From Deltaproteobacteria bacterium (GTDB lineage Bacteria > Desulfobacterota > Binatia > UBA9968), in assembly GCA_021323355.1 (NCBI GenBank), contig JAJONK010000120.1, positions 1 through 8,932 on the forward strand: DNA of 8,932 nucleotides, in the 5' to 3' direction. The position numbers and the translations under genes were made by a program. Each line of letters starts with the position of its first letter. The stretch's first letter is position 1. A model generated the notes under the pieces. That model made no database searches, was not told where the DNA came from, and saw nothing but the letters and a program-made list of their open reading frames with translations. This document shows positions 5,880 through 8,932 of this stretch, piece by piece.

Positions 5880-6614
5880 ATGGCTCAAACCATAGACAAT
5901 ATCGTTGACCCGAATGATTCCAGTCTCACGTCGGAGATGGTGCAGTTTCCTGGCAATGCTGGAACCGTCAGCGCCTATGTTTCGCGACCCAAGGATGGCA
6001 AGAACTTGGGAACGGTTATCGTCATTCATGAGAACAGAGGGCTGATTGGTCACATCAAGGACGTTGCTCGACATTTCGCCAAGGAAGGCTTTGCGGCGAT
6101 AGCGGTGGACTGTATGGGGCGCATCGGCGGTAGCGATCAATACAATGGCAGCGACGAGGCCACCGAAGCAATCAAGAAAGTAAACGGTGGTATGGTCGCG
6201 GAGGATCTGACCGCGGCTCTTAATTACATGAAGAAGCAGAGCTATGTGAACGGCAAGGTAGGCGTTGTTGGTTACTGCTGGGGTGGCGGTCAATCGCTAA
6301 ATTTTGCTACCAAGAATAAAGATCTCAACGCCGCGGTGGTTTACTATGGACGCAATCCCGATCCGCTCGATTCGGTGGCGAATATTCCCTGTCCGGTGAT
6401 GGGCAATTATGCTGAAGATGACCCGAACATCATGCCGGGCGTTGAACCGTTGAAAGCCGCGATGCAAAAGGCGGGAAAGTCATTCGATGTTAAGACCTAC
6501 CCCGGAGCGAAACATGCGTTCAATAATAACACCAACGCTGATCGCTATAATCCGGAAGCGGCCAAGGATGCCTGGACAAGAACCGTCAATTTTTTCAAGA
6601 AGAACCTGGCTTAA
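5880..6614 (+). CDS. Dienelactone hydrolase family protein with complete catalytic residues
   Basis: This 244-residue alpha/beta-hydrolase has all four residues expected of an active family member: Glu51 in VIHENRGL (48-55), nucleophile Cys133 in GYCWGGG (131-137), Asp181 in YAEDDPNIMPG, and His212 in PGAKHAFNN. The family converts dienelactone to maleylacetate or hydrolyses related esters. The exact substrate is unknown; the E-N-R-G variant after the strand differs from the E-I-F-G form of classical chlorocatechol-pathway enzymes, so the two may not share a substrate. No signal peptide is visible. Start 5880 has AAGGAG (5865-5870) nine bases upstream. The gene stands alone between terminators at 5678-5708 and 6634-6686. 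It is a distant paralogue of the hydrolase at 3967-4674, in the opposite orientation. Confidence 0.95.
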   Translation: MAQTIDNIVDPNDSSLTSEMVQFPGNAGTVSAYVSRPKDGKNLGTVIVIHENRGLIGHIKDVARHFAKEGFAAIAVDCMGRIGGSDQYNGSDEATEAIKKVNGGMVAEDLTAALNYMKKQSYVNGKVGVVGYCWGGGQSLNFATKNKDLNAAVVYYGRNPDPLDSVANIPCPVMGNYAEDDPNIMPGVEPLKAAMQKAGKSFDVKTYPGAKHAFNNNTNADRYNPEAAKDAWTRTVNFFKKNLA

Positions 6615-6633
6615 TTATCGGACGTAAGCTGAT

Positions 6634-6686
6634 AAACGGCATGTGGCCCCCATCTCAAAGATGGTGGTTGCGTGCCGTTTTATTTT
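6634..6686. terminator. Strong, probably bidirectional terminator between convergent genes
   Basis: AAACGGCA (6634-6641) pairs with TGCCGTTT (6673-6680). Nested inside, CCATCT and AGATGG close a 3-base loop around 6654, with further C-G and G-U pairs between. The stem is followed by TATTTT (6681-6686) on the plus strand; on the minus strand TTTAT follows the other arm. It lies 19 bases after the hydrolase stop (6614). The convergent minus-strand gene's stop codon (6682-6680) lies within its right flank. Confidence 0.8.
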
Positions 6687-7015
6687 GTCTCCATGAGTTC
6701 GGGACGCTGGCCAATGGCCTTGCGCGCTTGTTGAGGGGTTATGAAGTAGGGGCCTTCAGTGGTGTCGCGCCAGATCTGCCTTGTCAAGCCGGCATTACCC
6801 CCTGTTAGCAAGAATGAAAGAGCTCCCGTCACCGCTCCCATCGACACGGAGATCGCTTTGGCCGGAAGGAACACGAGGTTGCCGGCTGTCACTCCAACAT
6901 CGACAGCGGCTATCTCAATTGCCTCTTCCGCGTTGAGAATGGACGGGGAGAGGCTGGCGATGAATAATGCGGCGGCAACAATCAGACGGCGAGTGGTTTT
7001 GGGGGTTTTCAGCAT
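6680..7015 (-). CDS. Small exported protein of unknown function
   Basis: With the start at ATG 7015 (GAGG at 7024-7021, five bases upstream) the protein has 111 residues. A longer reading from 7123 exists in the same frame, but it would overlap the previous gene and place the signal peptide internally. Residues 1-29 are a signal peptide: basic MLKTPKTTRR, a hydrophobic core, and LNA before Glu30. The mature part has a small-residue hydrophobic stretch (about 36-74, NLVFLPAKAISVSMGAVTGALSFLLTGGN region) that may insert in a membrane, then QIWRDTTEGPYFITPQQA (86-103). This layout (a lipid-facing 'LPAK..GA.TG.L...LTGGN' core, then a 'W...G.YF.TP' end) resembles small uncharacterised envelope proteins that I recognise by pattern only. 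Its start lies one base after the stop of the upstream gene, so the two are translationally coupled. Confidence 0.75.
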   Translation of the reverse strand: MLKTPKTTRRLIVAAALFIASLSPSILNAEEAIEIAAVDVGVTAGNLVFLPAKAISVSMGAVTGALSFLLTGGNAGLTRQIWRDTTEGPYFITPQQARKAIGQRPELMETK

Positions 7016-7016
7016 T

Positions 7017-7457
7017 CTAACCTCGCATGAAAAGCTTTGACCGGATTGCATTGACTCCGTGCGTTGGGTTCCAGTAACGGCGCAGGCCGAAATAGTAACA
7101 GCAGCTATCGTTATCGAGATCATTGTTAAAGCAGCGCAGTGTGCCGTCTTGAAAGCGAATGCGGGCGAGACAGGTGCCGCCGGGCACCGAAGAAGTCATA
7201 CATTCCATCACCACACCGATCCCCCACTGTTCATAACGAAGATGCGTGACTTCGTCGCCAACCCCCAGAAAAAGCCGTTTTCGTTCCTTAAAAATTGAAC
7301 TCTCTTCAGGGCGATTTTCAGTAATGGTGGGAGCAAGTTTTACTGTCGAAGACGGAGGCGGCGTTTTTGATGGCTGCTCTTGCTCCGTCTGGGTATGATT
7401 TTTACGTCGTCGAGCGGGCTTCCTCCGTGTCGCTTCGTTCTTCTCAGTGCGCTTCAC
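7017..7457 (-). CDS. Hypothetical protein with basic N-terminus and a Tudor/DUF3553-like C-terminal domain
   Basis: This 146-residue protein starts with GTG at 7457, supported by AAGGA (7468-7464) six bases upstream. Residues 1-60 are low-complexity, rich in Lys, Arg, Pro, Ser and Thr, and probably disordered. From about 64 to 130, the pattern VGDEVTHLRYEQWGIGVVME, a beta-strand with ARIRFQDGTLRCF, and a Cys-pair-containing end (NDSCCYYFGLRRY) resemble the small SH3/Tudor-like barrels of DUF3553 and the UvrD C-terminus. This is a pattern judgement, not a search result. Such domains often bind nucleic acid or proteins. There is no signal peptide, in contrast to the exported partner encoded one base downstream. 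The GTG start overlaps a TGA stop in another frame (GTGA), suggesting coupling to a small upstream reading frame. Confidence 0.7.
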   Translation of the reverse strand: MKRTEKNEATRRKPARRRKNHTQTEQEQPSKTPPPSSTVKLAPTITENRPEESSIFKERKRLFLGVGDEVTHLRYEQWGIGVVMECMTSSVPGGTCLARIRFQDGTLRCFNNDLDNDSCCYYFGLRRYWNPTHGVNAIRSKLFMRG

Positions 7458-7644
7458 AAAAATTCCTTTAGCTTCAAAACATCCTTAAAGAATTGCTCCT
7501 CGCTCAATTCACCCCTTCATATTCACCAAAATGCAGGGTGACAGTCAAGCTCTGAAATTCTGGGTAGATCAGCAGAACTCCAGCCGAGACTGAGTTGACA
7601 CCGAAAGGCGCGATCAGTATGAAGGCGAGAGGGCGCAGGCTCCT
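7454..7644 (-). pseudogene. Possible decayed or frameshifted small coding region upstream of the Tudor-like gene
   Basis: Two short minus-strand frames join head to tail. Frame A (7644-7504, no good start codon) reads as a hydrophobic, signal-like segment, then SAGVLLIYPEFQSLTVTLHF and EYEGVN-stop. Frame B (7507-7454, TTG at 7507) reads LSEEQFFKDVLKLKEFL-stop. Frame B's TTG overlaps frame A's TGA, and frame B's TGA overlaps the GTG of the gene at 7457. If one base were missing near 7508-7512, A and B would be one continuous frame (...EYEG-x-ELSEEQFF...). The strand-like then helical, amphipathic pattern looks protein-like. I recognise no family; chance is possible. Confidence 0.3.
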
Positions 7645-7787
7645 TTATCGATTTTTTGCGGCTGAACGTTTGCGACGAGATGAACTCGTAGCATTGAAGA
7701 TCATCCGTAGGGTGTCATTGCGAGCCGCGCCAGTGAACGTTTGTGAACTGAGCATAGAAACTAGGTTAAGGGAAATAATCCATACTT
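7458..7787. other. 330-bp divergent intergenic region
   Basis: The region separates the minus-strand unknown pair from the plus-strand luciferase-like gene and should hold promoters for both. On the minus strand TTGACT (7546-7541) could be a -35, but no good -10 follows. On the plus strand only weak boxes are seen (TTGTGA at 7741). It also holds the small protein-like frames at 7454-7644 and a repeat-like fragment at 7713-7725. A 66-codon plus-strand frame (TTG at 7595 to 7795) lacks a convincing start signal and overlaps the next gene, so it is not called. Confidence 0.6.
7713..7725. repeat. Fragment resembling a dispersed TGTCATTGCGAGC intergenic repeat
   Basis: TGTCATTGCGAGC matches the core of a short repeat that I recall as common between genes in several deltaproteobacterial and other environmental genomes. 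The usual continuation is lost here (CGCGCCAGTG follows), so this would be a degenerate copy. Only one copy is present in the window, so the call rests on memory of the motif. Confidence 0.3.
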
Positions 7788-8720
7788 ATGCCTGACCAGC
7801 ACACGCCTTGCGGTATCGAGCTTCCTCAAGTTTTTTTCGATGGTCCTACGGATATGGAACACATTCGCAGGTTCGCGATGCAAGCGGAGACGTTGGGTTA
7901 CGACAGCCTATGGCTGCAGGAGCGGATCATCGGCGACTTCACCATGCTCGAACCCGTGACACTGCTGAGCTATGTCGCCGGGATCACAACCAAATTGAAG
8001 TTGGGCACATCGGTCATTCTGTTGCCGCTGCGTAACCCGTTGCAATTAGCCAAGGCGTATTCGAGCTTGGACGTGATGAGCGGCGGCCGCGCGGTGATGG
8101 GTGTCGGGCTCGGTGGCGGCCATCTCGGATCTCATGAGGATGTTTTTGGCTACAGCCGGGAAGGGCGAGTAACCCGCTTTACCGAAGCAGTGCAGATCAT
8201 GAAGCTTCTTTGGACAGAGCCGACGGCGAGTTTTCAAGGCCGTTACTGGAGCTTCAAAGAAATCTCCATGGAACCCAAACCGGTGCAAAAGCCGCACTTG
8301 CCGATCATCTTTGGCGGCCATCACGACAACGCGCTTCGGCGGGCGGTGAAGGCCGCCAATGGTTGGATGGGCGCAGGGTCGTCTTCTTCCGCATCTTTCA
8401 TTCGCGAGGCGGCGCGTACTCGTATTTTCTTAGACCAGGCGCAGCGCGATCCGGCTAGCTTTCATTTTGCCAAGAGAGTCTATCTCGCAGTCGACAAGGA
8501 CAGGGCTCGCGGCGAGAAGCGTATCCGAGAATGGTTTGCTCGACGTTACAAAAACGCTGATTTGGGACCGAAGGTCTCGATCTGGGGTAGCAGCGCCGAA
8601 TGCGTCGAAAAAATTCAAGAGATCATCCACGCCGGCGCGCAGCACATTGTCTTCAATCCCATGTTTGATGAGATGGAGCATTTGGAAATCTGCGCCAAAG
8701 AGATCATGCCACATTTGTGA
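7788..8720 (+). CDS. LLM-class (luciferase-like) flavin-dependent monooxygenase/oxidoreductase
   Basis: This 310-residue protein belongs to the bacterial luciferase-like TIM-barrel superfamily, which uses FMNH2 or coenzyme F420. Visible family features are the first strand (ELPQVFF, 11-17), helix and strand AMQAETLGYDSLWLQER (30-46), TKLKLGTSVILLPLRNPLQLAK (68-89), SGGRAVMGVGLGGG (98-111), the loop with REGRVTRFTEAVQIMKLLW (125-142), and PKPVQKPHLPIIFGG (163-177). The C-terminal part (NGWMG, then a helical region and AGAQHIVFNP, 282-291) completes the barrel. The cofactor and substrate cannot be settled; family members include alkanesulfonate, nitrilotriacetate and F420-dependent enzymes. An in-frame TAA at 7776 makes ATG 7788 the first possible start. 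Its best Shine-Dalgarno (AAGGGA, 7768-7773) is 14 bases away, unusually far, so translation may be weak. It is transcribed alone on this strand. Confidence 0.93.
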   Translation: MPDQHTPCGIELPQVFFDGPTDMEHIRRFAMQAETLGYDSLWLQERIIGDFTMLEPVTLLSYVAGITTKLKLGTSVILLPLRNPLQLAKAYSSLDVMSGGRAVMGVGLGGGHLGSHEDVFGYSREGRVTRFTEAVQIMKLLWTEPTASFQGRYWSFKEISMEPKPVQKPHLPIIFGGHHDNALRRAVKAANGWMGAGSSSSASFIREAARTRIFLDQAQRDPASFHFAKRVYLAVDKDRARGEKRIREWFARRYKNADLGPKVSIWGSSAECVEKIQEIIHAGAQHIVFNPMFDEMEHLEICAKEIMPHL

Positions 8721-8932
8721 GTGAGATTAACTCAGAGAAATGATCGCAACTAGGTCGGAATTTCTCGCGAAGGCGTAAAGACGCCAACTAACCAGGAGTC
8801 TCACTAGGACGGACGAGTCGGTCTCTATTCTCCCGCTTTTTTGAAAATTGACAAAAGTTGGTGGTTACTTCTTGGGTTAGGCTTGTCAGGACGCCCACGT
8901 TATGTGCCACATGTCAGTTGATAATGCGACCC
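8721..8932. other. Non-coding 3' flank with a small hairpin
   Basis: No gene is supported in the last 212 bases. GGCGT (8772-8776) and ACGCC (8781-8785) form a 5-bp stem with an AAAG loop, 51 bases after the luciferase-like stop and without a U-tract. The surrounding TTTCTCGCGAAGGCGTAAAG (8761-8780) resembles another common intergenic repeat core (CTCGC-AAGGCGCAAAGACGC), recalled rather than searched. TTGACA at 8847-8852 could be a -35 for a gene beyond the right edge, but no -10 stands out. Confidence 0.45.

Noticed and set aside
7595..7795. 66-codon plus-strand frame before the luciferase-like gene
   Set aside because: It starts with TTG without a good ribosome site, overlaps the real start at 7788 by 8 bases, and is basic and Leu/Arg-rich as expected of antisense or chance frames.
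8790..8860. Hammerhead-ribozyme-like core (GGACGAGTC with a downstream GAAA)
   Set aside because: The conserved CUGANGA is not matched (CGGACGA is present) and no three-helix pairing could be drawn.

Overview
The window appears to be chromosomal DNA from an uncultured, moderately GC-rich soil or sediment-type bacterium. The protein set (a LivH/LivK-type uptake system beside a benzoate-CoA-ligase-type enzyme, two dienelactone-hydrolase-family proteins, a cupin, an FmdB zinc ribbon and a luciferase-like monooxygenase) is typical of metabolically versatile lineages such as Binatota/Deltaproteobacteria, Rokubacteria or Tectomicrobia. The lineage is an inference from gene content only; there is no rRNA or tRNA gene to fix it.

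Left part (1-3711, all minus strand): a catabolic-type operon read right to left. It holds a benzoate-CoA-ligase-family acyl-CoA synthetase (3711-2125), a Tat-exported branched-chain/aromatic-acid-type substrate-binding protein (2096-937) and a LivH-type permease (from 755, running off the left edge). The likely logic is capture of an aromatic or other organic acid in the periplasm, import, then activation to its CoA thioester. The binding-protein gene is broken by an out-of-frame deletion near 1818-1820. Between binding protein and permease lies a striking inverted array: four GTTCAA units spaced 8 bp apart facing four TTGAAC units. It ends just upstream of a permease start that has no Shine-Dalgarno sequence.

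Middle (3712-6686): a minus-strand dienelactone-hydrolase-family gene (4674-3967) that lacks the family's conserved glutamate is divergent from a plus-strand cupin (4859-5242). An FmdB-type zinc ribbon (5322-5645, with a terminator) and a second dienelactone-hydrolase-family gene with complete catalytic residues (5880-6614) follow on the plus strand. A large, probably bidirectional terminator (6634-6686) closes this block.

Right part (6680-8932): two minus-strand genes of unknown function, separated by one base, encode a Tudor/DUF3553-like protein (7457-7017) and a small exported protein (7015-6680). Upstream of them is a 330-bp gap with protein-like, overlapping, apparently frameshifted open frames, and a fragment resembling a dispersed intergenic repeat. 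A luciferase-like flavin-dependent monooxygenase gene (7788-8720) and about 210 bp of non-coding DNA end the window.

No CRISPR array, insertion sequence, defence island or phage gene was seen. The least ordinary items are the inverted octamer array, the lesion in the binding protein, the missing Glu in one hydrolase, and the coupled genes of unknown function with their odd upstream region.
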